Below, piece by piece: positions 7,807 through 15,968 of a stretch of 58,299 bases of DNA. The stretch covers positions 1-58,299 of the forward strand of contig MGSS01000075.1 in the NCBI GenBank assembly GCA_001798595.1, written 5' to 3'. Numbering within the stretch: the first letter of the stretch is position 1; every line of letters begins with the position of its first letter. The stretch comes from Deltaproteobacteria bacterium RIFCSPLOWO2_12_FULL_60_19. Lineage in GTDB: Bacteria; Desulfobacterota; Binatia; UBA9968. Position numbers and translations under genes: made by a program. Below the pieces are notes generated by a model that was not told the origin of the DNA, searched no databases, and saw only the letters and a program-made list of their open reading frames with translations.

Positions 7807-8241
7807 CTAGTGCGCTCCAGGGGGTAGAACAGTGAATCCTTCCCGATGTGAGGCGTCACGTAGCCGGCCATCGAATGACACAAACACGGCGTCTCTGGTC
7901 TGCCTTTGGCACCACTGTAAGGCAGCGGCGAGTTGAAAGGCGTCGGCTGCCCGTAGGGGATGTACCGCGAGGGAACGTTCTGCTGTTTCACGGACCACGT
8001 CGGTCGGCTGAATCTCAATCCAACTATCGATCAGTGGCTGCAAGACCTGACGGGCTTGTCTTTCGCCTGCGGCCGTTAAGCTTCCCTCTCGAACCTGGCG
8101 CGCGAGCGCCGACACGCACTCGGTCCGCGCCGCCCACCACACCACCATCGAGGGGTCTCGATTCAGGGCAGCCTTGACTGTTGCGCTGTTGGCTTCGTTC
8201 ACACACAGCGGAATTATTGCCGAGGTATCCCAGAACCTCAC
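7807..8241 (-). CDS. VapC-like PIN domain ribonuclease toxin
   Basis: A 144-residue PIN-domain protein. Acidic catalytic residues are visible at Asp5 (MRFWDTSAI), Glu41 (ARTECVSAL), Asp100 (LRAADAFQLAAAL) and Asp124 (VSFDGRL), the four expected for Mg-dependent RNA cleavage. The ATG overlaps the stop of the upstream antitoxin gene by 4 bases, the usual translationally coupled toxin-antitoxin arrangement. Both genes lie on the opposite strand to their neighbours and sit between two copies of a substrate-binding gene's 3' end, consistent with an acquired module. Confidence 0.85.
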   Translation of the reverse strand: MRFWDTSAIIPLCVNEANSATVKAALNRDPSMVVWWAARTECVSALARQVREGSLTAAGERQARQVLQPLIDSWIEIQPTDVVRETAERSLAVHPLRAADAFQLAAALQWCQRQTRDAVFVSFDGRLRDASHREGFTVLPPGAH

Positions 8242-8528
8242 CAGCCCTCCTCCCTCTCTTTCAGGGCGGCCTTCAAAATCAATCCTTTAGGGTCCTTTGG
8301 CCTAGGCAGGTTCCAGAAGCCCTTGGGTAATTTCCCAGAGCCGCACTTCACCAATCCCTGTTTCTCCATTTCGGCCAGATGTTGGTTAAGTGTTGGCATA
8401 CCTTTCGCCGGGGAGAGCTTGGCGACGGGCCGGCCGCGCTCGGTCACCAGCACCTCTTCTCCGGCTTTTACTTGTCTCAGGTACTCGCTAAGCGACGCCT
8501 TGAGTTTCGATACTGTGGCGGTCTTCAT
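8238..8528 (-). CDS. Phd/YefM-type antitoxin
   Basis: A 96-residue protein. The N-terminal MKTATVSKLKASLSEYLRQV followed by VTERGRPVAKL is the Phd/YefM antitoxin dimerisation and DNA-binding fold. The C-terminal half (PKGFWNLPRPKDPKG and a charged helix) should wrap around the PIN toxin encoded immediately downstream. The 4-base overlap with the toxin and the promoter-overlapping inverted repeat upstream fit autorepression by the toxin-antitoxin complex. Confidence 0.85.
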   Translation of the reverse strand: MKTATVSKLKASLSEYLRQVKAGEEVLVTERGRPVAKLSPAKGMPTLNQHLAEMEKQGLVKCGSGKLPKGFWNLPRPKDPKGLILKAALKEREEGW

Positions 8529-8540
8529 ATAATTCCTCTC

Positions 8541-8588
8541 TGGTTAAACAGATGTAACCATTATGGTCAAGTCAAAGCGCTCTGTCAA
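8541..8588 (-). promoter_or_regulatory. sigma-70 promoter and inverted-repeat operator of the toxin-antitoxin pair
   Basis: On the minus strand, TTGACA (8588-8583), a 17-base spacer and CATAAT (8565-8560) form a near-consensus promoter. The perfect inverted repeat TGGTTA-N8-TAACCA (8541-8560) abuts and shares one base with the -10 and lies in the start region. This placement is expected for an autoregulatory Phd-family operator. Confidence 0.65.
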
Positions 8589-8806
8589 CCTTGCCGGCCA
8601 GGTTCGCCTTAGCATTCCGATGAAGAATCTCTGGGGCTAACGGGTTGCAGACGGGATGGAATTATACGGACGCGTGGTTATCGGCAATTGCGGTGGTCGG
8701 ACGACCTTGACAATTTCGGCAAACAGCAAGAGAATCGCCGATGTTTCGACGAATCCAGTTGGCAAGTCGAGCTGTGCAAGCGGATGCAGGGTCGTCGTAA
8801 ACAGAC

Positions 8807-9130
8807 ATGCAAAAAAGAAAGACACCGCGGACCCCTTCGGAGGACGATCTCTCTCCCGCGCAGAGGCGAGAGTTGGCGAGACGGATCGCGGACGCCAATG
8901 ACCCAGTGCGCTATGTCGTTTACTCCGACCTGCTTCGTAACGGACGTTGGCGGCTCTTCTTGGATGTGTCCGGTGACGGGTACTGGAACACGATCGACAA
9001 GGCCACGTTGTTCAAGCGAGAGCGGGTCGCCCGGGCCGTCGCCAAGGTCTACTCCAAAGGCAGAAGAGATCTTTTGGTGGCAAAAATCACAACGAAGCGC
9101 GGCAAGCGCAGGGTCTTGGAGTACGAGTGA
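8807..9130 (+). CDS. hypothetical protein
   Basis: A 107-residue basic protein beginning MQKRKTPRTPSEDDLSPAQR, with a central part (YVVYSDLLRNGRWRLFLDVSGDGYW) and a very basic C-terminus (ITTKRGKRRVLEYE). It has normal-looking amino-acid composition and fills the space between the toxin-antitoxin promoter and the nuclease gene. I do not recognise a family. It may be a small nucleic-acid-binding protein, judging only by charge. The ribosome site is poor, so moderate doubt remains. Confidence 0.5.
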   Translation: MQKRKTPRTPSEDDLSPAQRRELARRIADANDPVRYVVYSDLLRNGRWRLFLDVSGDGYWNTIDKATLFKRERVARAVAKVYSKGRRDLLVAKITTKRGKRRVLEYE

Positions 9131-9162
9131 GCGTTAGATCAAGATAATCCTAGAATCTGTAC

Positions 9163-9244
9163 CCAAAGAGATTCCGCTGAGCCAAGTGGTGGATTGGATC
9201 TTGCTGAGGGAGATCAAGCAAAGGACAGGCAAACAACTATGTCG
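9163..9244 (+). pseudogene. 3' remnant of a substrate-binding protein gene
   Basis: Bases 9163-9218 match 7718-7773, the end of the substrate-binding protein gene, at 53 of 56 positions. Two of the three differences are synonymous, and the frame (KEIPLSQVVDWILLREIK) continues to a TGA at 9245-9247. The rest of the gene is absent. It marks either a lost tandem paralogue or the far edge of a duplication made when the toxin-antitoxin island arrived. Confidence 0.7.
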
Positions 9245-10300
9245 ATGAAACTGACACATTTCTTTAAAGGTAACCTCCGTAGGGAAGAGTCAACTTCTGC
9301 CTTCTTGGCGATGGCGCTTGAGGGTGTTCCGAAGTTCAGGAGGCATTTCTTCGAGATGGTCTTGCCAAACGAGGCTGCTTCACTGAGCGAGCGAGTATGG
9401 GATGTCTCGGTCGAGAAGGATTGGGTCGACGTGAGGATGAATGCTGATGGCTTGATTGTTATCATCGAAAACAAGGTGAATTCGGGTGCCAAGCGCCAAG
9501 AGCAATTGCTTGAATACTACAATAGAACGCGTCGGACAGTTCCCTCGTCGAGAATCATCGCTGTGTATCTAGCCCCTGGACAAATCGGCGTAGACGAGGT
9601 CGTAAGAGTAAGGGATTCAGCCCAATTCCGGTCCGATGATCGCGCCGAGCATCTTTCTTGGGAAGAGATATTAGCGTATTCGTCAGATCCCGCCGACATT
9701 CGTGACGATCTTGTACAGAGCGGGCTTAGTTCGGTTAAGGAGATCATCGAAGAGGCGAGACATGGCATATACTTCGCGGAGGGCGATCGTGGAACGATTC
9801 GAGACATGGTGAACCACGCCCGTGATCTCGTGGCTCAAGGTTTTGAAAAAAAAGAACCAATTCTTTCTCTACAGCGTTGGAGCGGAAAGGATTTTGAGCA
9901 AATTTTGACTGTGCGCACTAATATTAGCATCTGGCTTGACGCTGTGTTCGAAGTAGAGGAGGAGCCTCCATTCTCACCGCTAAACCTGTATAATCAAGCT
10001 GGAGAGATGGGAATCCGGGTTCGGTCCCAATTCAAGCTAGCCGAGAAAGTTAGAAAGACTAATTCATTGCTTGCACATTTCTGGACTCAGAATATGGGTT
10101 CCGCGGGTTACGACGTGTCTGGGGTTGGTCGGCACACTCAGGATAAGAAGGGATGGTTCAGTCATGAGAGGGAGATTCACGGAACTGAGGAATCAATCTC
10201 CAAGTGCTTGGCGGGAACCGCAGTGGCGGTGATTGAGGGATTGTCAAATCTCCTTTCTCGTGAGGGATTCAAGCTGGTTGAAGATCGACATGTAAATTAA
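9239..10300 (+). CDS. PD-(D/E)XK nuclease superfamily protein
   Basis: A 353-residue protein starting at MSMKLTHFF. A PD-(D/E)XK core is visible at residues 17-105: an early Glu (REEST), Asp64 in DWVDVRMN, then IIENK with Glu77 and Lys79, followed by a glutamine-rich helix (KRQEQLLEYYN) and the strand SSRIIAVYLAP. This is the layout of the PDDEXK_4-type family, often near defence or mobile genes but also solitary. The C-terminal half is unrecognised. Codon use is visibly less GC-rich than in most neighbours, suggesting recent transfer. No methylase or ATPase partner is adjacent. The first codons overlap the substrate-binding gene remnant. Confidence 0.75.
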   Translation: MSMKLTHFFKGNLRREESTSAFLAMALEGVPKFRRHFFEMVLPNEAASLSERVWDVSVEKDWVDVRMNADGLIVIIENKVNSGAKRQEQLLEYYNRTRRTVPSSRIIAVYLAPGQIGVDEVVRVRDSAQFRSDDRAEHLSWEEILAYSSDPADIRDDLVQSGLSSVKEIIEEARHGIYFAEGDRGTIRDMVNHARDLVAQGFEKKEPILSLQRWSGKDFEQILTVRTNISIWLDAVFEVEEEPPFSPLNLYNQAGEMGIRVRSQFKLAEKVRKTNSLLAHFWTQNMGSAGYDVSGVGRHTQDKKGWFSHEREIHGTEESISKCLAGTAVAVIEGLSNLLSREGFKLVEDRHVN

Positions 10301-10325
10301 ACCGATTCAGTTCAGCTTCGCAAAT

Positions 10326-10907
10326 TTGAAAATTATACGTCCCTTCTACGAACAGCCCACGGTCGAGGTCGCCCGGCAATTGCTGGGCAGGTACTTGGTG
10401 CGAAAGCATCCTGACGGACTGACCGTCGGGCGAATCGTGGAAACCGAGGCCTACATCGGGCCGGACGATAAAGCCTGCCACGCGTCGCGCGGCAGGACGG
10501 CGCGCACGGAGATCATGTTCGGGACGGCGGGGCATGCCTACGTCTACTTCATCTACGGTTTTTACTACTGCTTAAATATCGTAACGGAAGAGAAAGATTT
10601 CCCATCGGCGGTGCTGATTCGCGCAGTGGAGCCGTTGGAGGGCATCGAACTAATGAAGTCAAGAAGGCGGACCGAGAAACTGCACAATCTCGCTAGCGGG
10701 CCGGGCAAACTCTGCCAGGCCTTCGCGATCGATAGGTCTCTGAACGGTGCCGATATCTGCGACAAAACTCTTTACGTGGAAGATCGCGGTGAGCCGCCGC
10801 CGAAGATTCTAGCCGGACCTCGGATCGGCGTGGACTACGCGGGCGAGTGGAAGAATAAACCCTGGCGTTTCTTGATTCGGGGGAGCGAGTTTGTGTCGCG
10901 GCCTTGA
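10326..10907 (+). CDS. 3-methyladenine DNA glycosylase (AAG/MPG family)
   Basis: A 193-residue protein of the alkyladenine glycosylase type that removes alkylated purines in base-excision repair. Visible family blocks are RQLLGRYLV, IVETEAYIGPDDKACHA with the catalytic Glu in ETEAY, FGTAGHAYVYFIYGFYYCLN, AVLIRAVEPLEG and ASGPGKLCQAFAID, which together are near full length for bacterial members. The start is a TTG at 10326; no ATG fits. The gene follows the nuclease gene by 25 bases but has normal high-GC codon use, so the two need not share origin. Confidence 0.92.
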   Translation: MKIIRPFYEQPTVEVARQLLGRYLVRKHPDGLTVGRIVETEAYIGPDDKACHASRGRTARTEIMFGTAGHAYVYFIYGFYYCLNIVTEEKDFPSAVLIRAVEPLEGIELMKSRRRTEKLHNLASGPGKLCQAFAIDRSLNGADICDKTLYVEDRGEPPPKILAGPRIGVDYAGEWKNKPWRFLIRGSEFVSRP

Positions 10908-10942
10908 CGATTAATCAGGTTTCTCAAGAAGCGGCCCACGTG

Positions 10943-11047
10943 CTTCGACACGCTCAGCACGAACGGCAAATCTTCAATCTTCTCAATTTCCCCTCCGTTC
11001 GCCTTGAGCTTGTCGAAGGGCCGACGTTGAGTTTTTCAGCAGCCTGC
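10943..11047. repeat. long inverted repeat (TTCGACA...TGTCGAA type)
   Basis: TTCGACACGCTCAGCACGAA at 10944-10963 pairs imperfectly with TTCGCCTTGAGCTTGTCGAA at 10998-11017, giving a hairpin in the convergent gap between the glycosylase and the molybdenum hydroxylase genes. It ends with TTTTTCAGCAGCCTGC, similar to the end of the 3979-4091 element. Related TTCGAC/GTCGAA hairpins are at 14289, 21328 and 30824. Confidence 0.6.
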
Positions 11048-11907
11048 TAAGCTAAAGCCTTAACGAAAGCGCGGCGGAGGTAGACGCCGATCAGGTGGCG
11101 CTTGTATTCGGCGCTGCCTTCGAGGTCGTCGACGGGGTCGGCGGCGTCGGCGAGAACTTTTGCCGCGTCGTCCAACTGCTTCTCGACTTTGTCTCTCGGA
11201 CCGGCGAGCAGGGCGTCGGCCTGGTCGGAGCGGCAGGGCTTTGGACTTACGCTGCCCACGGCGGCTCTCGCCTTTGTTATGCTGCGACCGTTGCCATCTA
11301 CATCCAGCACCAGCGCTAAGCCGAGCGTCGGGCGCTCGTGAGTTTGAAACTTGAGATACGCGGCGCGCTGCGACTTGGCGATCCGAGGGATGTCGATGCC
11401 GATCAAAAGTTCATCTGTAGCGAGCGTCGTTTCGTAAGCGCCGACGATCAGCTCCTCCATGCCGAGAGTCCTCTCTCCGCTCCGTCCCTGAACATGCACG
11501 TGGGCTTGAAGCGCAAGCAGCAGAGTTGCCGGGTCGGAGTGGGGCTCTGCAAAGCAGAGATTTCCTCCCAGCGTTCCGGTCGATCGCACGCGGACGTTGG
11601 CGACGTGGTTGGCCATCTCCGCTAAAACGGGAAATTTTTCTCGCACCGGAACAGACTGTTCGATCGCTCGATGCGTGACGGTTGTGCCGATATGGAGTGA
11701 CGCGTTGCCGATCTCGATCTCATCGAGCCCGGGAACCGTCTTCACGTCCACCAAATGCTCGTAGCGCAGCAGGTCATGCTTCATCGCGAGGAGCAACTCC
11801 GTGCCGCCGGCGTAAAGACGCCCTTTCTCGCCGTAGTGCGAAAGCATCTCAGCCGCTTCTTTCACGGTTTTCGGCTGGTGTATCTGGAAACGTCTCAGTG
11901 GCATCAT
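11047..11907 (-). CDS. molybdenum hydroxylase FAD-binding (medium) subunit
   Basis: A 286-residue CoxM/XdhB-like subunit that passes electrons via FAD. It contains FQIHQPKTVKEAAEML, the FAD-binding YAGGTELLLAMK (about residues 33-44), and TLGGNLCFAEPHSDPA around residue 110, the second FAD loop. The C-terminal domain ends normally. There is no inserted Fe-S loop as in 4-hydroxybenzoyl-CoA reductase. It is the third gene of a large-subunit set encoded in the order small, large, medium on this strand, separated from the large subunit by a 7-nt repeat array. Confidence 0.9.
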   Translation of the reverse strand: MMPLRRFQIHQPKTVKEAAEMLSHYGEKGRLYAGGTELLLAMKHDLLRYEHLVDVKTVPGLDEIEIGNASLHIGTTVTHRAIEQSVPVREKFPVLAEMANHVANVRVRSTGTLGGNLCFAEPHSDPATLLLALQAHVHVQGRSGERTLGMEELIVGAYETTLATDELLIGIDIPRIAKSQRAAYLKFQTHERPTLGLALVLDVDGNGRSITKARAAVGSVSPKPCRSDQADALLAGPRDKVEKQLDDAAKVLADAADPVDDLEGSAEYKRHLIGVYLRRAFVKALA

Positions 11908-11944
11908 ATCGATTTTGGATTTTGGATTTTGGATTTTAGATTGA
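11908..11944. repeat. heptamer array (GGATTTT)n
   Basis: The 7-nt word GATTTTG/GGATTTT is repeated about four times with small changes, between the medium- and large-subunit genes. No inverted partner is seen in this gap. The same word fills the gap at 20040-20188 in both orientations. Confidence 0.75.
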
Positions 11945-11959
11945 ATGCAAGACGAAACT

Positions 11960-14245
11960 TCATTGTTTCCGTTCCTTAAGTGCGCGCCAGACTTTTTCTG
12001 GAGTCAGCGGCGCGCTTCGGATACGGACGCCGACGGCGCGCTCGACGGCGTTGGCGATGTTGGCCGCCATCGAGTTGAGCGACGCCTCGCCGCCGCCTTT
12101 GGCGCCATAGGGGCCGACGCCGTCCTGATTCTCGACCAGGTGTAGCTCGACCTGCTTCGGCAGGTCCGAAAAGCGCGGCAGGCGGTAATCCAAGATGGAA
12201 CCGTTCATCAACTGCGGCCCCTGGTAAATCAGTTCTTCGAACAAGCCGATGCCCATGCCCATGGTCGCCGCGCCGAGGTCTTGACCTTCCGCCAGGGCGG
12301 GATTGATCGCGAGTCCTACGTCCCCGACGGTGGCGAGTTTCTCCACGGCGATCTTGCCTGTTTCCTGATCGACGGAAACTTCGACGCCGGTGCAGGCGGT
12401 TTCCCAAAAGACCGGTAGCTGAGCGAACTTCCCGGACTTCCGAATGTAAGAGCGGCCGATAACTTCGCCGTCGGGAAGCCCGTAGAACTTGCTGATGACC
12501 TCCGACCAGTTGAGTTGGGCTTCGCCGCAGCGCACGCCGCCGCGAATGGCTTGAATCTGTTCGACCTTGACCTTGAGCACGTCCGCGGCCATCACTACCA
12601 TCTGCTGGATCGCTTCGCGGCTCGCTTCTAAAACGGCGCTGCCCATCAACGTCGTGGTGCGGCTCGCGCCGGTTGAGCGGTCGTAAGGCGTGATGGCGGT
12701 ATCCGACGACACCACGTGAACGTTTTCGAAAGGAACTCCCAATTCTTCGGCGGCGATCTGCGGAATGACCGTGTGGCTTCCCTGCCCGAGCTCGGTGCTG
12801 CCGGTCAAGATCGTTACGGAGCCGTCGGCGTGGACGCGCACCGCCGTCGAAGTCAGCGGATAGGCGCCGGCGTCGCTGCCCGAGCAGGCGACGCTTCGGC
12901 CACGGCCTTTCGCTAAAGGTTCTTTCCAGCCGATCGCCTTAGCGGCGATGTCTAAATCTTCCTTGAGCGTGCCGTCGAAGGAGCGCATCTTGGGGAAGAA
13001 TTCTTCTCCCGGCTTGGCCACGTTCGCCAAGCGAAACTCGTACGGGTCCTTGCCGATCTTAGCCGCCAGCTCGTCGATCTGCGATTCTCCCGGCAACGTC
13101 ACCTGGGCGCAGCCGAAGCCGCGGTACGAGCTGGCCGGCACGGTGTTGGTGTAAAAGGAGCAGTTGTCGATCTGGACGTTGGGAATCGAATAAGGCCCGA
13201 CGCAGCGGTTGGTCGATTTTTCGACCACGAGCGGGCTGTTTTCGGCGTAGGCGCCGGTGTTCATGTAAATCCGCGCCTGGCGCGCGATGATCTTGCCGTC
13301 GGCATTTACCGCCGTCCGCATCCAGGTATAGGCGTCGTCGCTCCGCGTCGTGAGCATCGCCTCTTCGATGGTCAGTTGCAACTTTACCGGCCGCTTGGCT
13401 TTCCAGGAACAGGCGGCGGCCAGCGGCTCGATCTTGGTGTAGGACTTGCTCCCGTAGCCGCCGCCGACGAACGGCACGATCAAGCGGACCTGGCTCACCG
13501 GCAGGTTGAAAATAGACTTGAGATCGTGGCGGACCATGAATGGATGCTGCGCCGAGGAGTAGACCGTGACGCCGTTGTCGTTTACATCCGCGATCGCGAC
13601 GTAGGCCTCCATAGCATACGCATACGTCATGGGGAAATAGTATTCGCCTTCGACGACCGCCGCGGCTTTTTTGAACGCCGCTTCAACGTCGCCCCACTTG
13701 ATATGCGCTTCCTGGCAGATATTCGTCCCCCGCCCGGCGGCGACTTCTCCTTCGAAGCCGCGGAGCGCGCCGGCCTCGAACTTCTTCTCGTGCAGCAGCG
13801 GCGCGTCCTTCGCGATGGCGTCTTCGGGAGTCAAGACGGCTTTCAGTTCTTCGTATTTAACTTCGATGTGTTCGAGCGCTTCGAAGGCGGTCCGCTCGTC
13901 GACGGCGACGGCCGCGGCGACGGGCTCGCCGACGTAGCGCACTTTTCCGATAGCGAGCAGCGGATGGTCCTTGACGGCGTGGCCGTAATACGGGTCCAGC
14001 CCCTCCAGATCGTTGCCGGTAATGACGCAATAGATGCCCGGCCGCGACGCGGCCCCTGATGCGTCGATGGAGAGAATCTTGGCGTGAGCGTAAGGGCTGC
14101 GCAAAACCTTGGCGTAGGCCATGCCGGTCAGCTTCACGTCGCTGACATAGGTCGCCTTGCCGGTGACTTTCGCGCGACCGTCCCGGCGCGGGACCGAGTG
14201 GTTGACGACGTGGAATTCTCCTTTCTTTCCCGCCTTTTGACTCAT
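11960..14245 (-). CDS. molybdenum hydroxylase large (molybdopterin-binding) subunit, xanthine dehydrogenase family
   Basis: A 761-residue catalytic subunit carrying the molybdopterin cofactor. It shows RRDGRAKVTGKATYVSDV at the N-terminus, PFVGGGYGSK in the Mo-binding region, SYRGFGCAQ in the active-site loop and GPYGAKGGGEASLNS near the C-terminus with the catalytic Glu of the GxKGxGE motif. The active-site loop is not AYxCSFR, so it is not a form I CO dehydrogenase. It should hydroxylate a heteroaromatic ring, aldehyde or similar carbon with water as oxygen donor. Linked flavin monooxygenases and a bicupin gene suggest ring catabolism, but the substrate is unknown. Confidence 0.92.
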   Translation of the reverse strand: MSQKAGKKGEFHVVNHSVPRRDGRAKVTGKATYVSDVKLTGMAYAKVLRSPYAHAKILSIDASGAASRPGIYCVITGNDLEGLDPYYGHAVKDHPLLAIGKVRYVGEPVAAAVAVDERTAFEALEHIEVKYEELKAVLTPEDAIAKDAPLLHEKKFEAGALRGFEGEVAAGRGTNICQEAHIKWGDVEAAFKKAAAVVEGEYYFPMTYAYAMEAYVAIADVNDNGVTVYSSAQHPFMVRHDLKSIFNLPVSQVRLIVPFVGGGYGSKSYTKIEPLAAACSWKAKRPVKLQLTIEEAMLTTRSDDAYTWMRTAVNADGKIIARQARIYMNTGAYAENSPLVVEKSTNRCVGPYSIPNVQIDNCSFYTNTVPASSYRGFGCAQVTLPGESQIDELAAKIGKDPYEFRLANVAKPGEEFFPKMRSFDGTLKEDLDIAAKAIGWKEPLAKGRGRSVACSGSDAGAYPLTSTAVRVHADGSVTILTGSTELGQGSHTVIPQIAAEELGVPFENVHVVSSDTAITPYDRSTGASRTTTLMGSAVLEASREAIQQMVVMAADVLKVKVEQIQAIRGGVRCGEAQLNWSEVISKFYGLPDGEVIGRSYIRKSGKFAQLPVFWETACTGVEVSVDQETGKIAVEKLATVGDVGLAINPALAEGQDLGAATMGMGIGLFEELIYQGPQLMNGSILDYRLPRFSDLPKQVELHLVENQDGVGPYGAKGGGEASLNSMAANIANAVERAVGVRIRSAPLTPEKVWRALKERKQ

Positions 14246-14271
14246 TGACCTTCCTTGGCCTCAGCACATTG

Positions 14272-14396
14272 CAAAGTGAAAAATGTGGTTCGACCTAGCT
14301 CACCACCATGAGACCTGTCGAATGGCAAAATGAAAAATGCAAAGTTTCAGGAAACTTCTTCCATTTTAAACTTTTCCCTTTTCATTTTTCATTGCT
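14272..14396. repeat. heptamer (AAAATGC-type) arrays and TTCGAC hairpin
   Basis: AAAATGnAAAATG words at about 14276-14345 and their complements (CATTTTTCATT) at 14375-14392 flank an imperfect palindrome TTCGACC...TGTCGAA at 14289-14322. That palindrome is nearly the reverse complement of 30824-30856. The right arm is read through by the small-subunit gene, giving its final residues NEK and the stop. Confidence 0.7.
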
Positions 14397-14855
14397 TAGC
14401 TTTTGCGCGGCCTTTTGGATCGCCCGCACGATCGGGACATAGCCGGTGCAACGGCAGATGTTGCCGTCCATGTAATGAACGATCTCTTCGCGCGAGGGCT
14501 TGGGGTTTTCGTCGAGCAGCGCTTTGGCCGCGAGAATCATTCCCGGCGTGCAGAAGCCGCACTGAAACGCGAACTCGTCGATGAAAGCCTGTTGAACCGG
14601 ATGGAGCGCGCCGTCGGGCTTGGCCAGCCCTTCGATCGTGACGACGTTGCGCTCCCGCGCCTCGTAGGCGAGCAGCGTGCACGAGCTGACCGGAAGGCCG
14701 TCGATCAAAACCGTGCAGGCGCCGCAGACCTGAACTTCGCATGAAATCTTGGTTCCGGTGAGATTCAGCCGCTCGCGCAGGACTTCGGCCAGAGTCTCCT
14801 GGTGCTCGTATTCGACCTCGATGGGCCGGCCGTTCAAATTAAACGATAACTTCAT
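14382..14855 (-). CDS. molybdenum hydroxylase (2Fe-2S) small subunit
   Basis: A 157-residue CoxS/XdhC-like ferredoxin subunit. The plant-type 2Fe-2S site is CEVQVCGACTVLIDG plus the downstream Cys in LPVSSC. The second, C-terminal cluster site is CGFCTPGM with CRCTGY. The ATG at 14855 (MKLSFNLNGRPIEVE) is preferred because GGGG lies 6 bases upstream; further in-frame upstream codons are repeat-derived. It is first of the three hydroxylase genes and follows a flavin monooxygenase gene by about 80 bases. Its last codons lie inside an AT-rich repeat arm, so the native C-terminus may differ. Confidence 0.92.
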   Translation of the reverse strand: MKLSFNLNGRPIEVEYEHQETLAEVLRERLNLTGTKISCEVQVCGACTVLIDGLPVSSCTLLAYEARERNVVTIEGLAKPDGALHPVQQAFIDEFAFQCGFCTPGMILAAKALLDENPKPSREEIVHYMDGNICRCTGYVPIVRAIQKAAQKLSNEK

Positions 14856-14860
14856 GCTGG

Positions 14861-14930
14861 ATCCCCATAGTTCAGGTCGTTCAAGTCGTTCAAAAGGTTT
14901 GAACCATTGAACCAATTTGAACTCTTCGTG
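14861..14930. repeat. 9-nt word array (GTTCAAGTC) with inverted copies
   Basis: GTTCAGGTC, GTTCAAGTC and GTTCAAAAG at 14872-14898 are followed by TTTGAACC, TTGAACC and TTTGAAC at about 14898-14923. The array could form a hairpin between the flavin monooxygenase and small-subunit genes. Confidence 0.7.
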
Positions 14931-14936
14931 CCCGTT

Positions 14937-15959
14937 TCAATCATAGTGCGGCAGAATCTCCTCGGACCAAAGAGTCATTTGCCTGATCAGATTATCGATG
15001 GTCGGATAGATGATTTTAAGCTCAAAGTGTTGCACGCCCGCCTCGATAAACTCGTCGATCCTACGGCGCACGTCGCTCACGGAGCCGAAAATATGGCGGT
15101 CGAGGGCGAACTGCATGCTGTCGATGTCCCGTTCGTAGCTTTCGCTGCTGGTCTTGAGCGTCGGCATAGCGAGGGCGAGTCCTTCGTCCCGCGTCTTCGC
15201 GATGGTCGCGAGCTTTTCGACGGCGATGGTGATTTTGGATGGGTCGCGGCCGTTCGCCCTGGCGGTGTCAGCCAGGATGCCGCAGCCCACCTTCATCTCC
15301 TTTGGAGACAGCCAGCCGGGAATCCAGCCCTCGCCGTATTTACCGGCGCGCTTGGCCGCCAGCTTCATCCAGCCGCCCACCCAGACCGGCGGATGGGGTT
15401 TCTGCACCGGCTTGGGAAAAATCTCCGCGTTCTTAAATGCGATGAAATTTCCCTGGTATGAAGCCAGGGGCTGCGTCCAGACCGCTTTCATCGCCTCGAT
15501 ATATTCGTCGGTGCGGTCGCCCCGCTTGTCGTAGGGCACGCCGAAGACGCCGAATTCGTCCGACTCGCGCGTCGCCTTCGAGCCGAGACCGACGCCGACG
15601 ATCAGCCGTCCCTTGGCCAGCCAGTCCAACGTGGCATATTGCTTCGCCGCATAAATCGGATTGCGGCAGGGCATGACCAGGCAAGCCACGCCCAGCGTGA
15701 TGCTCCTGGTCTCGGCGGCGAGGTAAGACAAGACCGACGTAGCCTCGTAGAAGTTCGCGTCCTGCGTGTCGGTGATGGCTTCAGCGGCGCCGGAGGAGAT
15801 GTGATGACGGTGCATCTCCGAGCTCCAGACCACATGGTCATGCACCCAGACCGAATCGAAGCCCAGCTCTTCCGCTTCCTTGGTCGCCTTGACAATATTC
15901 TCGATACTCGAAAGCGGCCCCGAGTTCGGAACGCGCACCCCAAATTGAATCTTGTGCAT
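14937..15959 (-). CDS. LLM class flavin-dependent oxidoreductase
   Basis: A 340-residue TIM-barrel protein of the bacterial luciferase-like monooxygenase/F420-dependent superfamily. Family features are FGVRVPNSGP at the first strand, LGFDSVWVHDH, ITLGVACLVMPCRNPIYAAKQYATLDWLAKGR and GVGLGSKATRESDEFG, then HPPVWVGGWMK. Whether it uses FMN or F420 cannot be told from motifs seen here. ATG 15959 was chosen because AGGGG lies upstream at proper distance. It starts 9 bases after the hydrolase gene and belongs to the regulator-to-hydroxylase cluster. A second member is at 16982-17980. Confidence 0.9.
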   Translation of the reverse strand: MHKIQFGVRVPNSGPLSSIENIVKATKEAEELGFDSVWVHDHVVWSSEMHRHHISSGAAEAITDTQDANFYEATSVLSYLAAETRSITLGVACLVMPCRNPIYAAKQYATLDWLAKGRLIVGVGLGSKATRESDEFGVFGVPYDKRGDRTDEYIEAMKAVWTQPLASYQGNFIAFKNAEIFPKPVQKPHPPVWVGGWMKLAAKRAGKYGEGWIPGWLSPKEMKVGCGILADTARANGRDPSKITIAVEKLATIAKTRDEGLALAMPTLKTSSESYERDIDSMQFALDRHIFGSVSDVRRRIDEFIEAGVQHFELKIIYPTIDNLIRQMTLWSEEILPHYD

Positions 15960-15968
15960 GGTCAACCC

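Noticed and set aside
8637-8900. Small frames between the toxin-antitoxin promoter and the 107-residue gene
   Set aside because: Mutually overlapping, no ribosome site, and no family resemblance.
11960-14245. CO dehydrogenase large subunit (CoxL form I)
   Set aside because: The active-site loop is SYRGFGCAQ, not AYxCSFR, so only the general molybdenum hydroxylase family is supported.
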